Shown here piece by piece: positions 34,801-46,670 of a DNA stretch of 64,000 nt. The first letter of the stretch is position 1. Every line of letters starts with the position of its first letter. This DNA is from Certhia americana (lineage: Eukaryota > Chordata > Aves > Passeriformes > Certhiidae). The notes under the pieces were generated by a model. The model did not search any database. It was not told the DNA's origin and saw only the letters and a program-made list of their open reading frames with translations. Made by a program: the position numbers and the translations under genes. The DNA is taken from assembly GCA_018697195.1 (NCBI GenBank), contig CM031878.1, positions 66,414,537 through 66,478,536 on the forward strand, written 5' to 3'.

Positions 34801-35654
34801 CCAACAACTGAACAAAACCCACAAAAAAGATATTCTGAATGATTTTCTGATTGTTTATTTCTATATTAATAATACTGCAAACCTCACAGATACCTGGGGT
34901 TAGCTAGCTTGCTTATGCAGCTTTGGCTGCAATCACAGAATTCCAGATATTTTCCCGGAGAAGAACAGTGACCACATCTGAAAGTGTAACCAAGGTCAGA
35001 GCCCTAAGCTTTAACCCAGTGAGCCTACTGAGACAGTGCTGTTGTGTTCAAATTAGAGCTTTGTTCTTAGACTGAAGGAGGCAGCTGGGTTATATTCTCC
35101 TCCATATTGCTCTATTCCCCTGGTGTCTTAAACTAACCCCTCTGATTTTTCTCTTAACCTGTTTATGCTTCACAAGCATTTACACTTTCTCTTCCCCAGT
35201 TTTACTAGTCCTGCTCCAGCTGGACAGATTCTGAAATGCTACGTGGTGACTGTGCAGCCCCAAGATCATGGTCTCGCTGCTGAAAAATGTTGTGGTTAAA
35301 GACATAACCCAGACTTGGTCTCAGGCATGTATTCACTACAGTGTACTGTATTATTCAGTAATTCAGCCCTTAAAATGCAGAGGAATTTTTTATGTATTGC
35401 CCATGGTTGGAGCACATGAGCTTACTGTCCCTGCATTTTTAGATTGTTTGCTTTTGTTTTGTATTAAGAAGAAACAAATAAAAGCCAACCTGTTTCAAGA
35501 GTTTTAAGTTCTAAAGAGATACTGGTTAATAGCTGACTCATAAGTTAGACAGAGATTATTTTATCAGAGGCAGCCATCTCATGATCATGTAGTGGCAGGA
35601 AAAGAGGAAATGGCTTCAAACTGAAAATGACTGAAAAATGCTGAAAATTTGCTT
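31831..35654. other. Stretch without recognised gene
   Basis: AT-rich, with a short tandem duplication (ttagaagttttca) near 32460-32490. A segment at 33950-34120 has an AP-1-like site (tgagtcat) and a taattaagcaatt motif. I see no gene. Confidence 0.6.
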
Positions 35655-35862
35655 TAGGTTAGATTTTAAGAGGAAATTGCTTACTGTTAGGGTGGTTGCC
35701 CAGAAAAGCTGTGGATGTCCTATTCCTGAAGGCCAGGTGGGATGAGCTTGAGCAATGTGGTCTAGTGGCAGGTGCCCCAGCCCATGGCAGGGGACTTGGA
35801 ACAGAATGATCTCTAAGGTTTATTCCAACCCAAGGCATTCTGTGTTTCTGTGGTTTTATGAT
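35655..35862 (+). mobile_element. CR1 LINE, short 3' fragment
   Basis: About 200 bases of CR1 3' end: gttgcccagaaaagctgtggatgtcc, then gtctagtggcaggtgcccc and gcccatggcaggg. The terminal ggaacagaatgatctctaaggt...ttccaaccc signature and degenerate octamers (ttctgtg) close it. Severe 5' truncation is typical of CR1 insertions. Confidence 0.9.
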
Positions 35863-36659
35863 CAGTGGTTCATACAAAACTCCTTCTGTCAATTTTTCCC
35901 AAAGGAGATTTTTGAAATGGAAACTCTGACACAGAGGTTTTTTTCTGCTCCGTATTTTTCTTAAATTGAATGGTACTTTTTCAAAAACACCAGGAGAAAA
36001 TGTGTCTAAGAAGTACTTTTTTTTTTTTTTTTACTTTCAGAATTATTAGTTCAGAGTTTTGTTTCACATTCAAATTTTGATAAAAAATACTTGTTTCGTT
36101 GCACAAAAATAAAATACACATATAATGAATGTACAACACGTATAAAACATCTATAGGTCTCATGATTATCCTGTAGCAGAGGGGTATAGTTCAGAGCAAG
36201 AGCATCCTGAGGCACTGGATTGAGACCAGGAAAGTAGAATTTGAAGCAAGGCTCCAGATAACCACACAAGGCTTGCCTAGGAAAGGCACTAGGGGTATTA
36301 CAGTATTTGTTTGTTTTTCACTGACACTTGGTGTACGTGTCAGGAGAGAAAAATGCTTTTTCCTGTCAAATTACTTTTCCCCCCTTGATTATTATAAATG
36401 CTGCAAACAGCAAGTAAATTTGTGGAGGAGGGGAACTGAGAACATTTTGTAGTTCTTGAAAGGTTAATTGCACTATTTATAGACCTAACTGCAAAGGGAA
36501 AAATCTCTCAGTATGACCCAGCAAGGTCAGTGCGGTAATAGCAACCCTAAATGGAGCTCTGACCAGTCATGAATTACTGTCTGTGATACTGGGAATGCTG
36601 ACAGTTCAATCACAGCACTGTTTCAATAGAGAACTCCATATATTTAAAGCGCTGATACT

Positions 36660-37340
36660 GTTTTCCCTCTAAATGACAGCCTTGACAGATGGGCCGAAAG
36701 CACTGCAGACGTTTGAACAAGGAAATAGAGAGGGAGCCTGCTGGAAGCAGGGCTTCACGCAGCCAGCCGCGGATGATGAATAGAGTGTGATTGTGTCTGA
36801 CAGGTAGTAATATAACTATTCATTCACCACAGAACACCTGGAGCACACTATATTAAATGGTACAAGATGGAGAGATTCTGTGACAGGAATGGGAAGTGTG
36901 AATCCCATGCTGAGTTTAGGTACAGCAATATAAAAGGTCAGGGGTCGTGCAATATAAACTCCCTGAGAAAAGGATGTAATTAAATTATTTGCTTACTAAA
37001 GTCTTTCTAATGTTTTGCTAACATGTTGCCAGGATCATTATTTCAGCATGTCTGCGCAGCTGAGAAGAAAATAGCAAATGGTGCTTGCTGACTACTGTGC
37101 TCCCGCTCTGTGTCAGAGGCTTGCTAATCAAAGTGCTATCATTATTGCACAAAGCTGCGTTGCAGGGTGGGGATGGTGAGGGGCAGAAATGCCTAATTGT
37201 GGCCACAATCCTGGAAGCTGTGTGCTGTGTATTGTCTTATATTTTGAAGCTTGAAGCTGACCTGTTTTTAGGGCATTTGAGGCCAAAAATCTGCTGTGTT
37301 CAGCAAGCGCATGGAGAATTAAAAGATACTGCACTCGTGG
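36660..37340. promoter_or_regulatory. Enhancer-like, motif-dense region (candidate conserved element)
   Basis: This is a complex, non-repetitive segment. TGACAG, the core of TALE homeodomain (MEIS/TGIF) sites, occurs at 36674-36679, 36683-36688 and 36798-36803. TAATTAAATTATT near 36978-36990 and gctaatcaaag near 37124 are homeodomain-like. No coding frame is convincing. Conservation is not visible from one sequence, so this is inference from composition. Confidence 0.25.
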
Positions 37341-40300
37341 ATAATGCGGGCTGTGGAGCTGTATAGCATCACAAATCTGTTTTGTCAGAGCTGAAAGAAG
37401 CTGCCATTTTCACCTTGCTATGACAGAATTGTAATTCAAAGCCAGAGGCACTCATTTTGCTAATATTTGTTTTGTTCTGCTTTCCTTGAGAAGCAGATCA
37501 GGCTTAAAGTCTGGAATTTTTTTATATATGGAAAATGAGGACCTGAGATTAGATCCAATGTTAGTATGAGTTGAAACTGAGCTGCCAGGAGTTGACTTAT
37601 TATATTACTGAATGTCTTCCACACAGGAGCTACTGAAAACCTTTGGAACACTTAACATTTTTTTAAGTAAATAATGCTCCAGTGATAATTAGAGACCTTT
37701 TGGAAGATTTCAGAGAGCACTTCCGTGTGAGAATATGTGCTACTGATAAATAACATCCAAAAGAAGATCTTGCTAGCAGTCATATGTAAATGAATATTTT
37801 TACCACAGTTCGTGTCTTGCTAGGCAGGAATGTTAACCAATTTGTTTCTGTATACTTGTCACTGATAACTCTTAAAATACGATGACAAAGTGCAGTGTCC
37901 TTTTGAAAATGCAGACAGCTAATGCACACATAGTCTTTTCTCTTGGGTGTCCAAATTACAGCATTACTTCTGCAAGCATAGGTGAAAGAACAGAAAAAAA
38001 GACAAACACACAAAGCAGGTTTAAATTTTATTTACTTTCTTATTATGCTTTTACAGGGAATATAGCACATTTTGTAATTAAAAATGTTACTACGTTGTGT
38101 GTGTTATTGCTCTCCTTTGACATTATATTATTGACAAATGTTGAATAGAAAAATTTACATAAAACATTTATTGCTTTTGTCCAAATTTCAATGTCTAGAG
38201 AAGGTATTGATATTTTTTTTTTAAATTTAAAAACATCAGAAGGGTAGGGTACCTAAAAGCACTCTTCTTTTTGCCATTTGAAGCATCTGCTTTTATGTTA
38301 GGAATTTGAAAGATATAATCTAATTTTATGCCTCACAATCCATACATTATTTGTCATTATATAGATAAATTGTTTCACATTTAAAATATATGGTTTTAAA
38401 GCAACAGAATTTGCAGTATGAATTATTTATTTCCCATTTTTTTTCTTTCATTTTATAATTGTAAGTAGATTTTAATACTGGTTTGGGATAAAAGAGTTAC
38501 ATTGTGCCATAAACTGGATATTCCAGTTTCCTTTTTTTATGCAAAATAACTAGTGATGTGAACCTTGTATTCAATGTAGCTGAACTTTTTGATCACTGAA
38601 TCCACTCAATTTTTTGCCTCTGCTTTGTCCCCATATCTTATTATAGCAATGTTGACATATTTCAAATTGGTTTGAAATTGTTGTAGAAAATGTTGATTCT
38701 GATTGTTTTTGTCAAACAGTACAGTTGGGTGATTTCATTTAGCATTTCTTCTACTTAGACAATCACTTCAGATATCTCATGCAGCATAATCAAGACAACC
38801 ATACTTCCAAATACATCCTTGACATGACTGTTGACTTGTCTTGAGAAGTCCTTATGAAATTAAATATTTGGTTCTCAATTTTTCATAGGAAGTTATTCAG
38901 CAGCTTTCCTCTCAAATTAACTCTGCTTGTTGCTTTCCTTATTTGCTGAATTCTCTGGCTAGGTCAGTTACTCTCTAAGTGCTCACTAAGTGGCCGTTCC
39001 CAAAAGCAGAAGGCATACCAGGCACTCTTTTTTCCTCTGTCTCCTTCCATTGCCAAATCTGGCAACATAAAGTTAAAGGATAGCAGCAAATAACCAAACA
39101 TAATTTAAAAAAGAAAAGAAAATTAAAATCCACCACTTTTATACCATATTTTTTCCTACAGATTCATGAAAATAAAATTGCAAAAATAAATATTCTACAT
39201 GCTTAAAAAATGTATGAAACTGCTCTTGAACCTCCTGCTGAGAAATTTGTTAGACCTGCTGTCAGGTAGTGGACAAATGCATTGCAGCTCTTTGGACTTG
39301 CCTATTTTCCCAGGAGGATTCATCATAGTTGGATACATATTGGACTGTTTTCCTGAAAAAAAATCTGCATTGTCAGGCTTTCTGGTGCTTATTCATTTTC
39401 TGTTCTGTCTCAAACCTGGTTACAGGTTGAACTGTAATTCTGTTGGATCAGCTGAAATGGATAATGAAGTCAACAATTTATAGGCAAACAAATATATTTT
39501 TAAAATCTATTTAACTATTTATTTATTGTTTGTTTGTTTGTTTTTTGTTTGTTTTAAGCAAAATGAGCAGTATTACAGACTTTTGTCCTCTGTCAGTCTG
39601 TCAGTATTAATTCAGTGTATTTGTAACTGAGGCTGCACCTTCCTTGAAGGCTTTTTTTAAGGTATGCTTTGTGTATTATTTATTTTAATAAACAATTTAT
39701 CACTGTTTACAGTAAATTATTAGAAATATCTGTCTCTTACATTAATTTGCTTGCTTTTCTTAGTAAGGAAAGGGGCTGATTATTTGTTGTATCAGGAACA
39801 CAGGTAATACACAGAAGAGCGTCACTGAACATGAGAGACCTGCAAAGGTTCCTGCTGAGGGAATAGAGGGCAAATGTAGCCTTACATTAACAGAATATTA
39901 ATTAACAAATAACGGTGTTTTGCCAGGAGCAGAGATGGTTTTTGTCCCTCCCAGTGTTGGAAAATTTCTTTCTGTATTGAACCAGTATGCAGATATGGCT
40001 GAAGACACTATATCTGATTAATCCATACTCTTTTGTGGATACTTAGAAATTCTCTACCAGGAAAAGAAATCCTAAACTTGGTAATATCATTAATTTAATG
40101 TTTTGTAGTAGAGTAATGTGACAAGAGAAGAGGAAAATGGATCTTTTCTACTAAATCTCACATTAAGTTTACTTTTCAGTGTTTATAAGAAGTTTCTGGG
40201 TTATGGTCACCAAAACAAGGACTTTATACATGGTTTATAAGGACTGTTGTGACTACAGAAAATTAAAGAGTGGCCATAAAACCTAGGTGTCCACCCTACC

Positions 40301-43300
40301 TACAAGAGAGTTTTCCCTTAGGTAGAAAGATATACTCAGCTTCCATTCCAGTCAGTTCTTCCCTGAATGGTAGAAAAAGTTAAGCCAACTTTCTCCTTCT
40401 TCTGGAGCAGTTCTGCACAGTACAAACAAAAATTTTGCTCACTATGTGCATCTGTCAACATCACCCTATGTCCACATCAAAGGATCTTTTATCACTACTT
40501 TCATCCTTCCCCACAAAAATATGAAAAATAAGAGAAGATGAAAAGTATGTCACCAATATCTCTTGTTCTGTGGATGTGTTTATTTTGTAAAGGACAGCAA
40601 CAATTCAAAATAATTTCCTTGTCTTCTCATTTTAGCTGTCTGATTAGATACCTGATGACTTTGTCAGCAATGTTCAATATTTGATGCTTGAATTGAATAC
40701 ATTTATTTTTCAAAACCTCCATATGAACAAAACTTCTTTGCATTTCTTTGTGTTTGCTGCTAAATTGGATGTTGGGATGCCTGTGGTATGTGCTCAACAT
40801 TTTAGGTCAAGAAGAATATTACCGCCTACTGAGTAGAATAATGGGTAGGTATTCAACAGATCTGTAATTTCCATTAGACTACCAGCTGCCCACAAGGATC
40901 ATTGGACCATATCCTTAGTTCCCATCAATGTTTAAACGCTGATTGAGGAACTTTCTTGGCAGTGAGTGTTCATTCTTCTGGTGTCTGCCCTGATAGAGCA
41001 TTTTAACTCTAAAGAACTTCTTGGCATGGACAGAACCACATAAAATATTTTTTGCTACTTCATAAAAGATATTTCTAACTAGTCTTCTTTCTGTATGGAC
41101 CTTAGTACCTAAATTTGTATTGAGCAGTTTCCTTATTTCCTTTCATCTATGTTAATAACAGAAAAGTATTTATTGTGTTCCAGAACTGGTAGTTAGAAAT
41201 AAACCTGCCTCTGGTCCATCTTCCTATCTTCCAGACATCCACTGCATCCAAGCATACAGTTGTGCTTTAACAAATTTTATTTATGCAACATAGCAATACT
41301 ATATCTGTACTATATCTAAAAATACAGATATCTATGAATTTCAGCTCTGACAAGTCTCTTAACTCCTAATCATTATTTTCAGAGTTCATTTACTCTGAAT
41401 TCAAAAATCATTCTAAACCTGGGTTTGCTTTATTGTCAGATGTAAGCTTCTGTACATACAATAATTGGCTGCAGTTCATCAAAACCCCTCAGGCATCGAG
41501 AATGGAAGTAAGACAACTAGAAATATATAAGTGGTTTCAAAACTATGACAAAGTGTTGGTCCAAATAAAAAAACTCTTGGATTCTGTAAAGAAAATAAAA
41601 AATTAATCTGGATAATTTTGTGAAAAGCTTTGCATCTTATCATGATTTGAGAACAAAACCTGTGAGCCAGTGACAGAAAAAAAACATTCTAGTCAGGGCC
41701 TTTGTGCCTTAATACAAATAGAGGGATGACCTGGTTCTCAGTGCTCCTTTTCATTTCTTAAGTCACAGAGGATCTGCTGGGGTCTTAGTTATGTCAAAGT
41801 GAATACTCACACTTTGGAAAAAAAATAAAGAAGCTGTTGTTGTTTGAATTGAAAGGGCAAAGGAATTGCTGAAAACTCTGGACCCATGTCCTATTCTGAG
41901 GCTTTTTTATTCCACAAAATCTTTAATTGCTGCAGTTTAAAGTGATGCAGCAGTTGATTGCTCATCTCGCGGTGGAGACCCATGGCTACCAGCTTAAAGG
42001 TAGAGAGCCTCTCTGAGACCCAATTCTGATAAACTGAGAGATACATGAACCTCTGGAACTCATGAAAGACTTGAGCAGGCAGCACACTGTGGTGCAGGGA
42101 CATCTTGGTTGTGTGGATTGACCTAGTGTTGTAAAGGGCAACAGAACAGCTGTAGTGGTGCTATCTGGTGTTAATGTTCTCACAGAGGAACAGAAGTTTA
42201 CTGGATCTCTGTCCACTGTCCTTGTTGCTGCTTTGTGCTATATATATGCAGGACTTCCATCTCACTACTTATCCTATCACTTTTAGTGGTCAATAGTTTT
42301 ATGTCTTTCAATATACTCTAACTCCACATGGGTGACTAGAAAATCTTTGCCTGCTGTTGCAACTTAGAGGCCTGCTGTCATGTTTTTCACCCTGTGCTTC
42401 ACTCTGAAGGAAGTAAGTAGAAGACCACACACTTTTAAGAAGAGAATTACATATTTTTATGTGTAGTATTGCGAACTCAATACAATATCAGTTAAATAGT
42501 TAAGGGCTGAACTCGGAACACAAATGTTGTAATTTCTTCAGCTTTTGATAGTCTCATCTTTATTGACTGGAAGGAGTGTTGAGGGCAAATATCTGCTTAA
42601 CATCATTTGTGATGAGTATTGTTACTGAGGAATCTTTTGCTTTTCTGAAATGTCACTTTCACTGTTTTTAGTTGCCTTTCCTCTTTTTAAATTTCTGAAA
42701 TTCATCATCCTTTGGACTTGAATTTTTTTCTAATATATAATTTGTTATGCATTTTTCTGGAAGGATATTTTGGTGCTTTTTGTCAAATTTTGTCTATCTT
42801 GATTCATTTTCTTTGTAACTAATTTGAAGTGGTTTTGTTTTCATAAGCTTTCATATGTCTTGTGTAACCCTTTCAGATGAATGTTTTCACAGTATTGTTT
42901 CTATCTTCTTTTGTGGTGGGTTTTAGTTGTTGCTATTTTTGTCCAATCCCTTTCTCCACTGGGATTTCATGCCTGTACAGTTAAGCAGCTTAATCCCATT
43001 TCAGAGAGTCTAAATTTCTAATTTTTGGTCCAGAATGTCCTTGGTGAAGTTTCTTATCGGAAGTTTAGGTGTCAACACTTCTTGTTTTCAATATTTCCTT
43101 TTAAAAGAAAGTTTAGGCAGGTTGTGGCCAATATTACTTAGTGGGTGATCTGCAGATCACTTGGACTTCCTTCTCTCTAATAATAGCAATGGCTCTTGTA
43201 CACTCCAGAGCTAGTTCTCCTGAATGGACAAATACTGACATAAGCTCTTAAAAAAAAGTGATTTAGGACAGAATTATCTCCCAAGTCAGAGTGTTAGGGA

Positions 43301-44467
43301 CTGTGTGAGCAAAGTAGAGGACTATGCAATTATTTGCTGCCTTGCTGTGTGTTATGCAACACATGAGTATTTTCGATATATGGGGACACATTTGTGGTGT
43401 AAATGTTGGAAAAGATATCTAGTGGACCTTTCTGAAGTGAATTGTCTATTCCATGGCAATGCCTATTCTACTTCTATGGAGCTGATCTGAAGGTGCAATT
43501 TGGCCAGGTCTGAACTATAATACAATTTTGATTTATCACTCCTTTGTTCACATTTACAGCTGTAATCTGCAGGTTTTACATGATCTGGAGATTACCAGTG
43601 ATACCTCTAATGACTACAATTTTTTTGAAGACTTTGTCATCTTTTTATTCAGCAAAGAATCTGATTACCTATTATTGTGGTATCAATTACACAATTACGA
43701 CACTTTGATGAATAATTCTGTTATGATTCAGCTACCTATATTGGCAGCATCACTGAAATGTTTCTGCTTATCTCTTACATTTCTATTTTGATAGCTATGG
43801 AAAATGGAATTTGTGTGTTTTGCAGGTGAATGTATTTTATCCCTTTTCTTTTTTTTTTACTCTGTGTGCATTGTTCAGCCAATATGCTTGAGATGGGAAT
43901 TTATGTTCACAGACAGTAAGCATGAAACATCACTACAATCCATAATAAGGCCATTAGTATTCTGCTCATGCAAGCCAGTGTAAGTACAATTTTCAGTGGC
44001 CTAATGTAACAGGTAATCATAAATTAGTATTTGCTTTAAAACAACACCAGATTATGCAGACTGCATGCTTAAGAAGAATGACTCAGTAAGTAGTGCAGCT
44101 CTGTAATGAAGTGGGAGCTCATTAAACAGATGCTATCTACTTCACTGATCTACATAAACGGCAAACAAACCAAATGGAAATGTTTCAACAGAACACTGCA
44201 GTCAACCAGAACAAGTTCAGGTTCATTTACTGTGGCAGTGTCTACAGGAATTAGTCACAGTAATAATTGAATAGTTGCTTGCTAATTTATCATATTACAT
44301 TTGTTATTGAATTTGCATAATGTGTTGATTTTTTATGTCTTTGGTTACATTAAATGCCCTCATCTGTGTTTACAAAACCAGAACACAGTGGGTGATTTTA
44401 AGATTCATCGTACTGGCAGTGTTCGATTATCATTGATTGGACTGTATTTGTTTAAAATTGTCTTTTC

Positions 44468-44492
44468 TTTTTTTTTTTTTTTTTTTTTTTTT
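44468..44492 (+). repeat. T25 homopolymer
   Basis: An uninterrupted run of 25 T. Confidence 0.98.
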
Positions 44493-45877
44493 GCTGGTTT
44501 GTGTGTTACATCTTGGCACACACACACTTGTAATTAATATTTAGGAAAATTGAAACAATTACTTTTTTTATGAATTGTAGGTAGAGGCATGCAGATAGGA
44601 GCAATGATTAGGCATTCAGTATTTCTAGTATAATGCACCAGAATGACATAAAATATTTTCATAAAATGTAGGCAGAATAGCCAGAAGTAACAGTCCTTTA
44701 GAACTAAACTCTGTGAGTACTTTCAAAGATCATTACTAGTTTTGCAGTGTATTACCTGAAGGACATTATGCTGACTTTAGACACTTTGCAGCTGCTTAGG
44801 AGGAACAAACAGTATAACACTGTAATACAATTCTGTGTGAGAGGAATGAAATGTAAAAGAGCTAAATTACTAGAATCTAAAAAAAAAAAATAATTTTGGA
44901 CATAGTTTCTGATATGCATTAATTGCTGGTGTTACACAGTATGTGTGTAAAGCAGAGATAAATGGGTTCTAAGTTTTTATGGTGATACTTTTTATTAGAC
45001 TGTGTTTTCTGGTAAGTGTTGATGCACTATGGTGAGTGCCAATGATACAACATATGGCAGAATCAATTTTTAGTGTTGTCATACTCTTTCAGAACCTTTT
45101 TTATTATTTTAATGCTTTATCTTATGCTTATAGCTCTTAATTTCTAGAAGAACTATGATCCTGCAAATACATCAGTTTTCCTGTGAATTCTGACATGTTC
45201 CAAGATTTTGTCCTCTGAAAAAGCTTTTAACATTGTGAACACTTGTCAAAAATTGCTCTTTTACAAGTAGCCAAACACAATGCTTGTGATTTATATGCAG
45301 ATTGTGCTTGGAGTAATTGCAGTTTTCTTTCTGCAAATGTATTGTATGCAGAGTACTAGTCACCAAGAATATGTGGATGAGGTCACTGATGATGAGGAAA
45401 AAAAGAAAAACACTAGTTTTTAGCAAAACACTAGTTTTAAATAAATATCAAGGAAAAATATGTCTTTATGAATCACCTTTAAGCAGAACTGGCTAGATTT
45501 CTTTCAGAAAACAAACCCCATATTTGCTGCTGACAAAATGTGTTGTCAAAGGAAAGACCTTTCTGTTAAATGTTTTCAAAAACTTTCAATTTACCTTTAC
45601 AATATGTTCATTCATGTGTTCCTCAGGAATTGTAGTCTTAGCAGATCTCTAAATTTGTAGCTAACCTTCTTCAATAACCTGGAGTGTTAAAACGTAATTC
45701 TGCTGAAATAAGCAATTAGAAGTTGCACAATCTTGAACACATAGCAAAGAAATCTAGCAGCAACAAGTAATAGCAATATTGTAGTCACTCTGTGCTAATC
45801 TACTGAAAATTTGGTTGGAAATGTGTTTTGAACACTGACTTGTAAATTATTCTGTTCTCTTGAGCTTTATCTGGGTT

Positions 45878-46670
45878 CACAGAATCACAGAATTGTTCAG
45901 GTTGGGAGGTAACACAGTGGGTCATCTGGCCCAAACATTTGGAGAGTCAAGACTCTCCCAGAGCACTGTCTGAGATTGATTCCAGGTGATTCTTGAATAT
46001 CTCCAGTGAAGGAGTCTCTACAGCCTTTCTGGGCAATCTGTTCCAGTGCTCGGTTATTGTCACAGGGATGAATTTCGTCCTCATGTTCAGGTGGAACTTC
46101 CATTGTGCATTAATGTCTGCCCATTGTCCCTTGTCCTTGCTTGCCATCACCAAGCAGAACCTGGATTCATCTTCTTGATACCTTCCCTTCAGGTACTCAT
46201 AGACATTGATTAGGGCCCATCTTTGCTGTCTCTTTTTGAGGCTGAACAGGCCTAGCTCCCTCAGCTTATCCCATTAAGAGAGATGCTCCAGGCTCTTGAT
46301 CAACTTAGTAACCCCCTTCTGGACCAGCTCCAGGAGCTCCATGCCTCTCTTGTGCTGAGGAGGTGAGAGCTGGACACAGCAATCCAGATGAGACTTCACC
46401 AAGGCTGAGGGGCTGGATCACCTCCCTTGTTCTGCTGGCAACATCCTTACAAATGCAGTCCTGAATAGCACGGGCCTGCTTGGCTACAAGGACACACTGA
46501 TGGCTCATGGACCCCCAGCTCTTTCTGCACAGAGTTGGTCTCCAGCAGGTCACACCCCAGCCTGTACCAGGGCTGTTCCTCCCCAGGTGCAGAACCTTGC
46601 ATTGGAGATTTCAGAAAGTTCACCTCTCCAAAGTCAGATCCCTCTGAAGGGTCACACAATCCTCTGAGGT
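45878..46670 (-). mobile_element. CR1 LINE, ORF2 C-terminus and 3' end
   Basis: A minus-strand CR1 of about 0.8 kb. It begins with the inverted terminal signature cacagaatcacagaattgttcaggttggg, then the gtctctacagcctttctgggcaatctgttccagtgct block. Coding relics follow on the minus strand (VASRTREVIQPLS at about 46400-46440; EHWNRLPRKAVETPS near 46000-46050). Open frames of 60-80 codons here are CR1 pieces. Confidence 0.92.

Larger units (their letters stand above)
35863..45877. other. Long stretch without recognised gene or transposon
   Basis: About 10 kb of mostly AT-rich, repeat-poor DNA. It contains T16 at 36017-36032, (GTTT)n at 39528-39555 and T25 at 44468-44492. The motif-dense, less AT-rich part at 36660-37340 is noted separately. 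A 70-codon minus-strand frame at 41891-42103 has no family I recognise. Low repeat content over this length is itself compatible with a regulatory-rich gene desert. Confidence 0.55.

Noticed and set aside
41891..42103. 70-codon minus-strand frame as a retrocopy
   Set aside because: Protein-like in appearance but no family recognised, no poly-A tail and no target duplication.
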